19,400 nt of DNA from Cetobacterium sp. UBA6069 (lineage in GTDB: Bacteria > Fusobacteriota > Fusobacteriia > Fusobacteriales > Fusobacteriaceae). Each line of letters starts with the position of its first letter. Within the stretch, counting starts at the first letter, position 1. The translations under genes were made by a program, and so were the position numbers. The stretch is taken from the NCBI GenBank assembly GCA_002428805.1, contig DIXX01000076.1, positions 61,935-81,334 of the forward strand. Direction: 5' to 3'. Below are positions 1-7,717 of this stretch, piece by piece. The notes under the pieces are model-generated. The model was given only the letters and a program-made list of their open reading frames with translations, made no database searches and was not told the DNA's origin.

Positions 1-540
1 TTAGATAATATTTTAGAGATAAATTTATTTGGTCAAAAAATACCTCTGTTTACTTTTTTAATTGTTGTTTTATTATGTGTTTTTATAGTTTGGTTTAGAA
101 AAACAAAATTAGGTCAAGATATGAGAGCCGTGGGTCAAAGCATAGAGATAGCTAGAGCAGCAGGAATAGATGTTGAAAAAACAAGAGTTTTAGCTATTGT
201 AATATCTACAGTTTTAGCTGGATTTGGGCAGATAATATATCTTCAAAATATTGGAACAATGAATACTTATAATAGTCATGAGCAAATTGGAATGTTTTCA
301 ATTGCAGCACTTTTAATAGGAGGAGCTTCAGCAGTAAAAGCAAGTATTCCAAATGCAATAACGGGTATAATTTTATTTCATTTAATGTTCATAATATCTC
401 CGGTTGCAGGAAAAGAGTTGATGGGATCGGCACAAATTGGAGAATATTTTAGAGTATTTATATCTTATGGAATAATAGCTTTGGTTTTAGTTATGCATGA
501 ATGGAGAAGGGAAAGAGAAAGAAGAGGAGGGGCAATATGA
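1..540 (+). CDS. ABC transporter permease, simple-sugar/nucleoside type (3' part)
   Basis: The reading frame is open from base 1, so the gene starts upstream of the window; 179 C-terminal residues are visible. Very hydrophobic helices alternate with a cytoplasmic loop (about residues 41-60 of the visible part) containing GQSIEIARAAGIDVEKTR, which matches the conserved coupling loop of RbsC-like (BPD_transp_2) permeases that pass sugars or nucleosides across the inner membrane with an MglA-like ATPase. The protein ends in a basic tail (HEWRRERERR). The stop codon overlaps the next start in ATGA, which implies translational coupling. The substrate cannot be told from this part; the ATPase and binding-protein genes, if present, lie upstream. 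Confidence 0.85.
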   Translation, partial: LDNILEINLFGQKIPLFTFLIVVLLCVFIVWFRKTKLGQDMRAVGQSIEIARAAGIDVEKTRVLAIVISTVLAGFGQIIYLQNIGTMNTYNSHEQIGMFSIAALLIGGASAVKASIPNAITGIILFHLMFIISPVAGKELMGSAQIGEYFRVFISYGIIALVLVMHEWRRERERRGGAI

Positions 541-887
541 GAAAAGTATTGGGACTAGGGTCTTTTTTCTTTATTTTGGTAGTGATTAGTTATTTTTTAT
601 ACTTCAGTGGACAAGAACATACTTTGATTTTTAATAATACCTATAAAAATAAAGCTGAGAGTAAAAATGTTGTATTAAGAGTTGCGGGAGAAAAGGATAG
701 AAAAATAAATAAAAATAGAAAAGTTGTAATTGAATTAAAAGGGCGAGAGCATAAATTTATAATTGAAGCTGATGGTAAAATAAAAGAGGGGATAGTGAAA
801 TTTTCATTAAATAAAGGAGCAGAAATTGATATTGAAAAATTCTTACAATCTGAAAATAATTGGATAAAAGAGGTTGGACAGTATTGA
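537..887 (+). CDS. Small membrane-anchored protein coupled to the ABC permease
   Basis: 116 residues. An in-frame GTG/ATG further upstream (from 501) lies inside the permease; I chose the ATG at 537 because it overlaps the permease stop (ATGA) and follows a strong GAGGAGGGG ribosome binding site. Residues about 4-23 form one hydrophobic helix (uncleaved anchor or signal). The rest is a basic, beta-rich extracytoplasmic domain (VVLRVAGEK, KVVIELKGREHKFIIEADGK) with alternating hydrophobics. The position makes it a likely accessory of the transporter. I do not recognise it securely; my memory is of a small fusobacterial family (possibly DUF6672) found next to such permeases, which needs a Pfam search to confirm. 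It is the last gene before a terminator. Confidence 0.7.
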   Translation: MRKVLGLGSFFFILVVISYFLYFSGQEHTLIFNNTYKNKAESKNVVLRVAGEKDRKINKNRKVVIELKGREHKFIIEADGKIKEGIVKFSLNKGAEIDIEKFLQSENNWIKEVGQY

Positions 888-907
888 ATAATAAAAACTA
901 AAAAATA

Positions 908-942
908 AAAAATGGAGAAAATCTGAAATTTTCTCCATTTTT
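908..942. terminator. Bidirectional intrinsic terminator
   Basis: Bases 908-922 (AAAAATGGAGAAAAT) and 928-942 are perfect reverse complements: a 15-bp stem with a 5-nt loop (CTGAA). A-runs on the left and T-runs on the right give a U-tract on either strand. It lies between the converging ends at 887 (plus) and 948 (minus) and serves both. Confidence 0.9.
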
Positions 943-947
943 ATGTA

Positions 948-1580
948 CTAATTTATAAAACGACTTTCTTTTAAATACTTATTGTCATTTCCTGCAATGA
1001 ATACAATAGAGTTATCAGACAAAAGATCAATAACCTCTTTCGAGAGCTCTGTAGGAATAGCAGGACATCCTAGAGTTCTTCCTAAGAAGCCCATTTGATC
1101 GATATATGTCTTAGAAGCATAATCTGCTCCGTGAATAACGATAGCTCTATCGTATGCATTTGAGTTAAATCTATTTTCTAAGCCTTTTAACCTCAATGAG
1201 TATCCAAAGTTTCCAAAATAAGGTTGTGTATCGGTAACGAAAAATCCCAACGAACTTTGGAAAGAGTTTGGTGTATTAGAAAATTTTGTAGCTAAAACTT
1301 TTCCGCTATTTTTTCCATGAGAAACATACGTATAGTAAAGAAGTTTTTTCTTTTTTAAATCCATAACAAAGAATCTAGGTTCGGTAGATGGTTTAGTAAA
1401 ATCGATAACTGTTAAATATTGGGATTTAATTCCTTTAATTTTAGAAGCACCTTTTACGGCATTTTTAAAAACATCATACGTCATTTTATCTTTAAGTTTT
1501 AACGACTTATAAAGTGAAGAAGTAGAAGCTAAAGATGTAATATAAAATATGAAGAATAAAGCTATTAATTTTTGTTTCAT
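948..1580 (-). CDS. Murein L,D-transpeptidase catalytic-domain protein, exported
   Basis: 210 residues with a typical signal peptide (Lys2/Lys4, hydrophobic core to about residue 18). The C-terminal half has the catalytic signature of the YkuD_2-type family (PF13645): His150 in VIHGADY and Cys172 in GRTLGCPAIP. Members are periplasmic cysteine enzymes thought to form or edit L,D links in peptidoglycan or attach proteins to it. The Ser-His-Gly at 87-89 (YVSHGK) is also conserved-looking. The start has GGGGTGG about 5 nt upstream. It lies 31 bp after rqcH on the same strand, so it is probably the last gene of the PASTA-rsgA-rpe operon and ends at the terminator at 908-942. The family call is firm; the precise linkage made is unknown. 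Confidence 0.85.
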   Translation of the reverse strand: MKQKLIALFFIFYITSLASTSSLYKSLKLKDKMTYDVFKNAVKGASKIKGIKSQYLTVIDFTKPSTEPRFFVMDLKKKKLLYYTYVSHGKNSGKVLATKFSNTPNSFQSSLGFFVTDTQPYFGNFGYSLRLKGLENRFNSNAYDRAIVIHGADYASKTYIDQMGFLGRTLGCPAIPTELSKEVIDLLSDNSIVFIAGNDNKYLKESRFIN

Positions 1581-1611
1581 AAACCACCCCGGAAATAAAT
1601 TTAATACGAGT

Positions 1612-3240
1612 CTATATTGTTACAATTATAGATTTGAATATTTTGTATGTTACAAAACCAGGTTTAGCACCCTTAGGTTTATTCAAGTATTTTATTGGAG
1701 TATAATCAACAGTTAATTTAGTTCCTTTAGGAAGCTTTGATTGTTGACCACAAAAAACAGCGATATTATATATAGTCTCCTCTGTTAAAAATTCAGAATG
1801 ATTGACAACAGCATGAGTTCCAGGCATATCTTTACAGTGGAACCAAATATCCTCTCTGTTTGAATATTTAGTTGTTAAGGCATCATTTTCAAGATTATTT
1901 CTACCGTATCTAACTAAAATGTTATCAATGCTAATTTCACCAAAGCTAAAACTTTTAGTCACTATTTTTTTAGGTGTCTTTTTATTTTTTGTTTTAGATG
2001 AAAGTTTTAAATATCCACCATTTAAAAGTTCCTCTTCAATCAACTTTAAATTTTCTTTAGAGTTACTACTTTCAATGAATGTTTGCACACTTAAGAAATA
2101 GTTTAAATTTTCAGAGATTTCAATTAGTCTTTTACTATTAAATTCCATACCTTTTTTTAATTTATTATATTTTTTATAAATTTTTTCTAAGTTAACTTGT
2201 GGCGTTGTTAAAGGATTTAGAGGGATTTTACACATCTTATCATTATAAAAATCGTATAATTCAACCTCTGACATACCTTTTTTTAAAGAGTATAGAGAAG
2301 CAGCTAAAATATCTCCTAATTCTCTATATCTGTCAAAATCTTTTTTATCCTCTAAATCTTTTTTTATAGATATAATAATTTTTTCAGATTTTTTTATCTC
2401 TTTTTTTACACAGGCAGTTAATTTATCTTTTAAAATTTTAAAAGTATTAGATAAATTTTTGTTTTCTAAATAGAAATTTATTAGTTCGTTGAAACTATCG
2501 TAAGTTTTTACGGTTGAATATTCTTTTGGTTCAATATTTAAAACTGTAGCTAGAAGAATCTCATCATGTTCATTGAAAAATATTTTAGGAGATATTTTGT
2601 CATTTAAAACTTCTGTTAACTTTTCGAAAGAAGTTAAAGCGTTCGAAAGAGATTTACCAAGTCCTTCAACATTTTTTAATAAAGTTTTAGCCTCTTTTTC
2701 AGCCTCAAAAATCTCTTTTGTAATAGTAGATGGACTCATTTTCTTCTCTAAAGATGGAGTAGAGTATTCGATTCCAGGAAAAAGAACTCTACTTGGATTT
2801 TCTTCGATTGAAAAACGTTTTATAGAATCTAGAACTTTATTTTCTTTATCTGTTAAAATTAAATTCGAATGTTTTCCCATCATTTCAAAATATAGGTTGT
2901 AAACTTTAATCTCTCCAAGCTCATTCAATTTTGAAAAAGTAAATACTAAAATTCTATCAAAATCAATTTGTGCTATAGAAAGTAAAGTTGCACCCACTAT
3001 ATGCTTTTTTAAATTTAAAGAGAAAGAACTATTCTCTTCTAGTAAGTTATCTTCTTTCTTATCTGCTAAGTAACATAGAGAAAGTGCAGGGAAACAAGAG
3101 AGAACAAATTTTAGTTTTCCAAAGTTTATAGTAACGGCTAAAGAACTTGTTTGAACTACTTTGTTAACACTTTTCCCTTTTAAAGATGCTTCTAACTCCT
3201 CTTTAATTTTATTTAAAGAGATACCATCAAGATACAACAT
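1612..3240 (-). CDS. rqcH: NFACT family protein RqcH (ribosome-associated quality control)
   Basis: 542 residues, the normal length for the bacterial Rqc2/NEMF homologue (older name fibronectin-binding protein FbpA). RqcH binds stalled 50S subunits carrying peptidyl-tRNA and adds C-terminal alanine tails that mark the nascent chain for degradation. Visible parts in order: NFACT-N (about 1-150) with the Asp95-Arg96 pair needed for tRNA recruitment; a helix-hairpin-helix segment around NVEGLGKSL (191-199); long charged coiled coils (about 270-305 and 350-400); and NFACT-R (about 430-542) with GRNN (447-450), DIWFHCKDMPGTH and KPKGAKPG. Its ATG overlaps the marR-type stop as TAATG, so the two are translationally coupled. 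Confidence 0.92.
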   Translation of the reverse strand: MLYLDGISLNKIKEELEASLKGKSVNKVVQTSSLAVTINFGKLKFVLSCFPALSLCYLADKKEDNLLEENSSFSLNLKKHIVGATLLSIAQIDFDRILVFTFSKLNELGEIKVYNLYFEMMGKHSNLILTDKENKVLDSIKRFSIEENPSRVLFPGIEYSTPSLEKKMSPSTITKEIFEAEKEAKTLLKNVEGLGKSLSNALTSFEKLTEVLNDKISPKIFFNEHDEILLATVLNIEPKEYSTVKTYDSFNELINFYLENKNLSNTFKILKDKLTACVKKEIKKSEKIIISIKKDLEDKKDFDRYRELGDILAASLYSLKKGMSEVELYDFYNDKMCKIPLNPLTTPQVNLEKIYKKYNKLKKGMEFNSKRLIEISENLNYFLSVQTFIESSNSKENLKLIEEELLNGGYLKLSSKTKNKKTPKKIVTKSFSFGEISIDNILVRYGRNNLENDALTTKYSNREDIWFHCKDMPGTHAVVNHSEFLTEETIYNIAVFCGQQSKLPKGTKLTVDYTPIKYLNKPKGAKPGFVTYKIFKSIIVTI

Positions 3241-3914
3241 TATTCCTCAACCTTTATAGCAATAAGATTTTTGGCATCTAAAAGATTTACCTTAAGAACA
3301 GAACCATCTTCCTTTTGAAGAGCTACTTTATCTTTATCTTCTGATTCTATAATTTTTACAGCAGAATAGTGTTCAATTCCATTATTAGCGAAATAATCTT
3401 GCACGATAGGAGTTCCTTTAACTTCAGTTATAGAAATAATTGATCCTACGGCAAACTCAGTAACAGAGTGTGGCTTAAAGTATTCTGTTTTATCTTTTAA
3501 ATTTTTTAAAATTAATTCAAAAGTTTCAGTAAAGTGATTCAAATCAGTTTCAGGAATATTTTCTGTGATAGTAGAAATAATATTCTTGTGATAATTGTTA
3601 TGGTAGTTTAGTGCTTCGATTCCTTTTTTAGAAAGAGAAACATATACTTTTCTTCTATCAGCATCAGAACGAACTCTGTCGATAAATCCTTTTTCTCTTA
3701 GTTTAGTAATAGCAACAGTAGCTGTTCCCATAGTGATTCCAAGTCTATCAGATAATTCATTCATACTTAAAGATTCTTTTCCAATAGCCTCAATTATATG
3801 TAACTCAGTATGAGTGATACACTTTATACCTCTTTTTAATGCAAGATCTTCTGTTTCGTAGAAAAGCTTATAGAAGTTCTCTAAAACATCGTTTACTTTA
3901 TTTATATTATTCAT
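3240..3914 (-). CDS. MarR-family transcriptional regulator with FeoA-like C-terminal domain
   Basis: 224 residues, longer than the usual 140-160 for MarR. Residues about 10-145 are MarR-like: a helix-turn-helix at 51-73 (MNELSDRLGITMGTATVAIT) and a wing at 78-94 with the conserved Asp-Arg-Arg (DADRRKVYVSLSKKG). Residues about 151-224 form a separate beta domain with the FeoA/DtxR SH3-like pattern: VGSIISITEVKG, then YFANNGIEHYSAVKII, then a final A..LIAIKV. That tail suggests metal or small-ligand sensing, which is inference. The ribosome binding site AAAGGAGAG lies inside the last codons of rpe; the ATG is 2 nt after the rpe stop. Targets are unknown; autoregulation of the operon is possible. 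Confidence 0.85.
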   Translation of the reverse strand: MNNINKVNDVLENFYKLFYETEDLALKRGIKCITHTELHIIEAIGKESLSMNELSDRLGITMGTATVAITKLREKGFIDRVRSDADRRKVYVSLSKKGIEALNYHNNYHKNIISTITENIPETDLNHFTETFELILKNLKDKTEYFKPHSVTEFAVGSIISITEVKGTPIVQDYFANNGIEHYSAVKIIESEDKDKVALQKEDGSVLKVNLLDAKNLIAIKVEE

Positions 3915-3915
3915 A

Positions 3916-4560
3916 TTATCTCTCCTTTAAAGACTTTATTCTCTCTTTGTAATCTCCTGAGAAAACATACGATCCAGCAACAAATATATTTGCACCAGCA
4001 TCGATACATCTTCCGATTGTTTCGTCAGTTATTCCACCGTCAACTTGAATATCAACAGTTTCACTTAATTCACGAATTTCAGCAATTTTTTTAACTGAAT
4101 TTTCAATAAACTTTTGTCCTCCAAAACCAGGATTAACAGACATAACTAAAACCATATCTAATTCATCAATAACGTATTTAATGGCTTCAACAGAGGTAGC
4201 GGGATTTAAAGATACTCCAGCTTTAACTCCAAAAGATTTTATAAGTTGTATTGTTCTGTGAAGATGTGTTGTAGCTTCAGCATGAACAACAATGATATCG
4301 GCTCCAGCTTTAACGAAGTCTTCAATGTATCTTTCTGGTGCTTCAATCATAAGATGAACATCAAAAACTAACTCTGTTTTATTTCTAATTGATTTTATAA
4401 CAGGTGCACCAAAAGTAATGTTAGGAACAAACATTCCATCCATAACATCGATATGTACATAGTCAGCTCCAGCTTTGTCGATAGCTATAACTTCATTACC
4501 AAGTTGGCTAAAATCAGCTGAAAGGATAGATGGTGCTATTTTAATTTCTTTTTGTATCAT
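3916..4560 (-). CDS. rpe: Ribulose-phosphate 3-epimerase
   Basis: Interconverts D-ribulose 5-phosphate and D-xylulose 5-phosphate in the pentose phosphate pathway; cytoplasmic TIM barrel. 214 residues from the chosen start. Diagnostic motifs: APSILSADF at the start, [16 protein letters not shown] (metal-binding His and catalytic Asp), [28 protein letters not shown] and FVAGSYVF. I prefer the ATG at 4560 over the in-frame GTG at 4569: AAGGGAG sits 8 nt before the ATG but directly abuts the GTG. It is third in the operon, 42 bp after rsgA; the rsgA-rpe pairing is common in Firmicutes. Confidence 0.95.
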   Translation of the reverse strand: MIQKEIKIAPSILSADFSQLGNEVIAIDKAGADYVHIDVMDGMFVPNITFGAPVIKSIRNKTELVFDVHLMIEAPERYIEDFVKAGADIIVVHAEATTHLHRTIQLIKSFGVKAGVSLNPATSVEAIKYVIDELDMVLVMSVNPGFGGQKFIENSVKKIAEIRELSETVDIQVDGGITDETIGRCIDAGANIFVAGSYVFSGDYKERIKSLKER

Positions 4561-4602
4561 TAAATTCACTCCCTTATAGTCTTAAATACTTTTATTAAAT
4601 AG

Positions 4603-5487
4603 TTATTTGTATCTATTCCAAATTTCATTTTTTGATTTTTCATAACAACGTTTGAAAAATTCATACCTTTCTTTTGGAATAATGCCATCTTCAACAGCTT
4701 TTTTTATTCCGCATTGAGGTTCATTTATGTGAACACAGTTGTTAAACTTACATCCTTCTCCTAGATTAAATTCAGGGAAAAGAGATATTAGCTCTTGAGC
4801 ATCCTCTGTAGGAGGAAGATCAACAGATGAAAACCCTGGAGTATCTATAACAAATCCACCAGTAGGAAGAGTAAGTAATCTACTATCTCTAGTAGTATGT
4901 TTACCAGCTCTCAATCTTTTACTTGTTTCTCCTGTTTTTAATTCTCTAGAATCTTGTAGAAGATTTAGAATACTAGATTTTCCAACTCCAGAAGGACCTC
5001 CAAAAGCAGTAACTCTATCTTTTAAAAATTCTGTAAGTTCTTCTATACCAATATTTTCATATGTAGAGATATAAAAAACAGGAATTTCAATTTTAGAAAG
5101 ATATTCTAAATTGTTTTTAATCTCTTTTAACTCATCTTCAGATAATAAATCAACTTTGTTGATAATTAAAACCGGGTTGATTTTATTATATAGACTATTT
5201 AAAATAAGAATATTTATTTTTTCGTAATCTATAGCAGGATCTTTTGCAGCAAATTGTATAACTCCAAAATCAATATTGGCAACCAAAGGTCTTCTTAAAA
5301 GATTTTTTCTAGGTTTAACTTCTGTGATAAACCCATCTTCATCAAAAACTACATAGTCTCCAACAGTACAATTTTCTCTTTTATCAGATCTTTTTAAAAT
5401 ACCTCTTAATTTACAAAGATATTCCTTCCCATTGCTCTCAATGTTGTAGAATCCTTGAATTTTATTAATAACAATACCTTCGATAAT
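4603..5487 (-). CDS. rsgA: Ribosome small-subunit-dependent GTPase A, non-canonical start codon
   Basis: Circularly permuted GTPase that helps mature the 30S subunit. About 294 residues, a normal length. An N-terminal OB-fold (about 1-65, with KIQGFY...KLRGILKR and CTVGDYVVF) is followed by ITEVKPRKNLLRRP, G4 NKVD (110-113), G1 GPSGVGKSS (164-172), G3 DTPG (215-218) and a zinc site Cys246, Cys251, His253, Cys259. The frame has no ATG, GTG or TTG between the in-frame TGA at 5491-5493 and a TTG at 5286, which would delete the OB-fold. A strong AAAGGAG (5496-5502) points to ATT 5487 (8-nt spacing); ATT 5490 and ATC 5484 are alternatives. It lies 15-18 bp after the PASTA gene. Confidence 0.9.
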   Translation of the reverse strand: MIEGIVINKIQGFYNIESNGKEYLCKLRGILKRSDKRENCTVGDYVVFDEDGFITEVKPRKNLLRRPLVANIDFGVIQFAAKDPAIDYEKINILILNSLYNKINPVLIINKVDLLSEDELKEIKNNLEYLSKIEIPVFYISTYENIGIEELTEFLKDRVTAFGGPSGVGKSSILNLLQDSRELKTGETSKRLRAGKHTTRDSRLLTLPTGGFVIDTPGFSSVDLPPTEDAQELISLFPEFNLGEGCKFNNCVHINEPQCGIKKAVEDGIIPKERYEFFKRCYEKSKNEIWNRYK

Positions 5488-5504
5488 AATTCACACTCCT
5501 TTAG

Positions 5505-6206
5505 TTAATAACTGACAACGATATCAATGATAGTTCCAGCTGGAACAGTTTCACCGATATTTGTAGTTTCGATAACAATTCCTTTTTCTAAATCAGGAAT
5601 TACTTTTTCTTGAATAGTTCCTATGATAAGACCTTTTGAAATTAATTCATTTGTTGCTTCTTCAAAAGTGAAGCCAATTGTATCAGGAACTTCTACAGAG
5701 GCTACAGAGTTAGAGTTGCTTAAAAGAAGGGAGATACCCTTGTTTTTTTGAGTACTCTGTCCTAAAGAAGGAGTAGTAGCTAAAACTGTATTATATGGTA
5801 AATTTGAAGACGTGTAAGAAACCTTGCTTATTTTTACTCCATCCTCTTGTAATTTTGCAGAAACCTCAATTAAGTTTTTGTTAGTAAAATCTGGCATGAT
5901 ATAATTATCTTTACCTTTGCTTAACCAAACTCTAACAGTTCTCCCCTCTTTCACAGTTTTTTCAGGAGAAGGGTTTTGTTTGAAAACAGTTCCTACAGGA
6001 AGGTCAGAAAAATCACTTCCAGCAACAGTAACATTAATTTTTTCGATAGAATCAACTTTTTTAATCTGCTCTAAATTCATACCAATTAAATTTGGTAGTG
6101 AATAAAAACTCTTGTTGAAAGATATCTTTAAAAATATATTAAAACTAAAAAAGCAAATAAAAATAACAAGTATAAAAGATAGCAAGTATGCTAAATATTT
6201 TTTCAT
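5505..6206 (-). CDS. Membrane-anchored PASTA-domain protein without kinase domain
   Basis: 233 residues. One N-terminal transmembrane helix (about 5-28) is followed by three extracytoplasmic PASTA repeats, about 36-97 (SLPNLIGMNLEQI ... VRVWLSKG), 102-164 (MPDFTNKNLIEVSAKLQ) and 171-233 (EVPDTIGFTFEEATNELISKG). PASTA domains of PrkC/PknB kinases and of some penicillin-binding proteins bind muropeptides or lipid II, or act as spacers. No kinase or transpeptidase is attached. AGGAGG lies 4 nt before the ATG. It is the first gene of a six-gene minus-strand operon and occupies the place prkC has in Bacillus (prkC-rsgA-rpe). A cell-wall sensing or scaffolding role is inference. Confidence 0.85.
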   Translation of the reverse strand: MKKYLAYLLSFILVIFICFFSFNIFLKISFNKSFYSLPNLIGMNLEQIKKVDSIEKINVTVAGSDFSDLPVGTVFKQNPSPEKTVKEGRTVRVWLSKGKDNYIMPDFTNKNLIEVSAKLQEDGVKISKVSYTSSNLPYNTVLATTPSLGQSTQKNKGISLLLSNSNSVASVEVPDTIGFTFEEATNELISKGLIIGTIQEKVIPDLEKGIVIETTNIGETVPAGTIIDIVVSY

Positions 6207-6265
6207 TTTTCCTCCTAAATTGGTACTATGAAATTAAATAATAAAATACTTTAAATACTTCTAAA

Positions 6266-6294
6266 ATAATATCATAGTGGCACTAAAATATCAA
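6266..6294 (-). promoter_or_regulatory. Sigma70-type promoter of the PASTA-rsgA-rpe-marR-rqcH operon
   Basis: Minus-strand -35 TTGATA (6289-6294) and -10 TATTAT (6266-6271) with a 17-bp spacer. It lies about 60 bp upstream of the PASTA ATG and is the only good promoter seen for this strand. Confidence 0.75.
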
Positions 6295-6301
6295 TAATTA
6301 C

Positions 6302-6330
6302 TTGATAAATAGTAGCTTAAATGATAGAAT
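6302..6330 (+). promoter_or_regulatory. Sigma70-type promoter of the hpt-rsmA operon
   Basis: Plus-strand -35 TTGATA (6302-6307) and -10 TAGAAT (6325-6330), 17-bp spacer, about 38 bp before the hpt ATG. Its -35 is identical to that of the divergent promoter and only 7 bp away. Confidence 0.75.
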
Positions 6331-6367
6331 ATTTTGTAAACTATTATTTGAAATTTAGGAGGGAAAA

Positions 6368-6892
6368 ATGGATTACATAATAGAGAAAATGATTTCTGAA
6401 GAGGATTTACAGGTTAGAGTAAGAGAAGTTGCAAAAGAGATTGAAAAGGATTACAAAGGTAAAGATCTTATTTGCGTAGGTTTACTGAAGGGATCAATCA
6501 TGTTCATGGCAGATCTATTAAAAAATGTTGAAATGGATTTAGCTATGGATTTCATGAAAGTCTCTAGTTACCATGGTGGAACTGACAGTACAGGTGTAGT
6601 AAAGATTTTAAAAGATGTTGATGCAGATTTAACAGGTAAAGATGTTTTAATTATAGAGGATATAATAGATACAGGATTAACTTTAGAATCTGTTAAAAAG
6701 TTCTTAATGACAAAACAACCAAACAGTTTAAAGGTTTGTTCTTTATTAGATAAGCCAAGCAGAAGAAAAGTTGAAATGGTTGGAGAATACATCGGATTTG
6801 AGATTCCAGATGAGTTTGTAGTTGGATATGGACTGGATTACGATGAGTTATACAGAAACCTTCCTTATATTGGAAAAGTAGTTAGAAAATAA
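6368..6892 (+). CDS. hpt: Hypoxanthine phosphoribosyltransferase
   Basis: Purine salvage enzyme converting hypoxanthine (and often guanine) plus PRPP to IMP (GMP); cytoplasmic. 174 residues, typical of the bacterial Hpt type. Visible motifs: LLKGSIMF (39-46; PPi-binding cis-peptide loop), DFMKVSSYHGGT (61-72; flexible loop Ser-Tyr) and the PRPP-binding segment VLIIEDIIDTGLTL (93-106). Near the C-terminus, EFVVGYGLDYDELYRNLPYIG is the usual base- and metal-contact region. TAGGAGGG precedes the ATG. It heads the plus-strand operon, 21 bp from rsmA. Confidence 0.95.
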   Translation: MDYIIEKMISEEDLQVRVREVAKEIEKDYKGKDLICVGLLKGSIMFMADLLKNVEMDLAMDFMKVSSYHGGTDSTGVVKILKDVDADLTGKDVLIIEDIIDTGLTLESVKKFLMTKQPNSLKVCSLLDKPSRRKVEMVGEYIGFEIPDEFVVGYGLDYDELYRNLPYIGKVVRK

Positions 6893-6913
6893 ATAGAAAT
6901 AAAAGGAGGTAAA

Positions 6914-7705
6914 ATGTCCTTTAAACATAAGAAAAAATTTGGACAAAACTTCTTAACAGATCAAAACGATGTTTTGAATAAAATAATGGAAGTTTCAGAT
7001 GTTAAAGAAGATGAGCATATAATTGAGATTGGTCCTGGAGAGGGAGCTTTAACAGCTTTACTTTTAGAAAGTGCTGAGAAAGTAACTTGTATAGAGATTG
7101 ATACTGATTTAGAAAAAATCTTAACAAAAAAGTATTCATCAAATCCAAAATTTAATCTAATAATGCAAGACGTTTTAACAGTAGATTTAAAAGAGGTAAC
7201 AGAAAAAGCAAGAGTTGTTGCAAACATACCTTATTACATAACTTCACCAATTATAAATAAAATAATTGATCATAGAGATAGAATCAGTGAGATGTTTATA
7301 ATGGTACAAAAGGAAGTGGCAGAAAGAGTTTGCTCAAAATCAGGAAAAGAGAGAAGTGTATTAACTTTAGCTGTAGAATACTATGGAGAAGCGGAATACC
7401 TATTTACAATTCCAAAAGCATTCTTTACACCACCACCTAAGGTAGATTCAGCTTTTATGTCGATAAAGTTCTATAAGGATGCAAGATATGAGAGTAGAAT
7501 TTCAGAAGAACTGTTTTTTAAATATGTAAAAGCAGCGTTCTCTAACAAAAGGAAAAATATCATAAACAACTTAGCAACTTTAGGGTATTCGAAAGATGCT
7601 ATAAGAGAAAAGTTAGCTAAATTAGATATACCTGAAACAGAGAGAGCTGAGAATTTAACTATAGAGCAGTTTATAGATTTAGCTGAGGTATTTGAAGAAG
7701 AATAA
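6914..7705 (+). CDS. rsmA: 16S rRNA (adenine1518/1519-N6)-dimethyltransferase
   Basis: RsmA/KsgA dimethylates two adjacent adenines in the 3' hairpin of 16S rRNA late in 30S assembly. 263 residues. Motifs: N-terminal KKFGQNFLTD (7-16), SAM-binding EIGPGEGALT (38-47), acidic CIEID after strand 2, MQDVL, catalytic NIPYYITSP (104-112), and the C-terminal helical domain beginning near FFTPPPKVDSAF, with AFSNKRKNIINNL. A perfect AAGGAGGT lies 4 nt before the ATG. With divergently transcribed rsgA it forms a 30S-maturation neighbourhood. Confidence 0.95.
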   Translation: MSFKHKKKFGQNFLTDQNDVLNKIMEVSDVKEDEHIIEIGPGEGALTALLLESAEKVTCIEIDTDLEKILTKKYSSNPKFNLIMQDVLTVDLKEVTEKARVVANIPYYITSPIINKIIDHRDRISEMFIMVQKEVAERVCSKSGKERSVLTLAVEYYGEAEYLFTIPKAFFTPPPKVDSAFMSIKFYKDARYESRISEELFFKYVKAAFSNKRKNIINNLATLGYSKDAIREKLAKLDIPETERAENLTIEQFIDLAEVFEEE

Positions 7706-7717
7706 AACTTTTAATAA

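Noticed and set aside
501..536. Earlier start for the small protein after the ABC permease
   Set aside because: It would translate 12 codons inside the permease; the ATGA overlap at 537 with a strong ribosome binding site is a better fit.
2573..2902. Plus-strand open frames inside rqcH (also 1919-2101) and minus-strand frames in rsmA, trmD and ilvA
   Set aside because: They are antisense to well-conserved genes, lack ribosome binding sites and arise from codon bias.
4603..5286. rsgA starting at the TTG at 5286
   Set aside because: This codon lies between the OB-fold and the GTPase domain; the upstream frame encodes conserved RsgA sequence (ITEVKPRKNLLRRP and the OB-fold), and no ribosome binding site precedes it.
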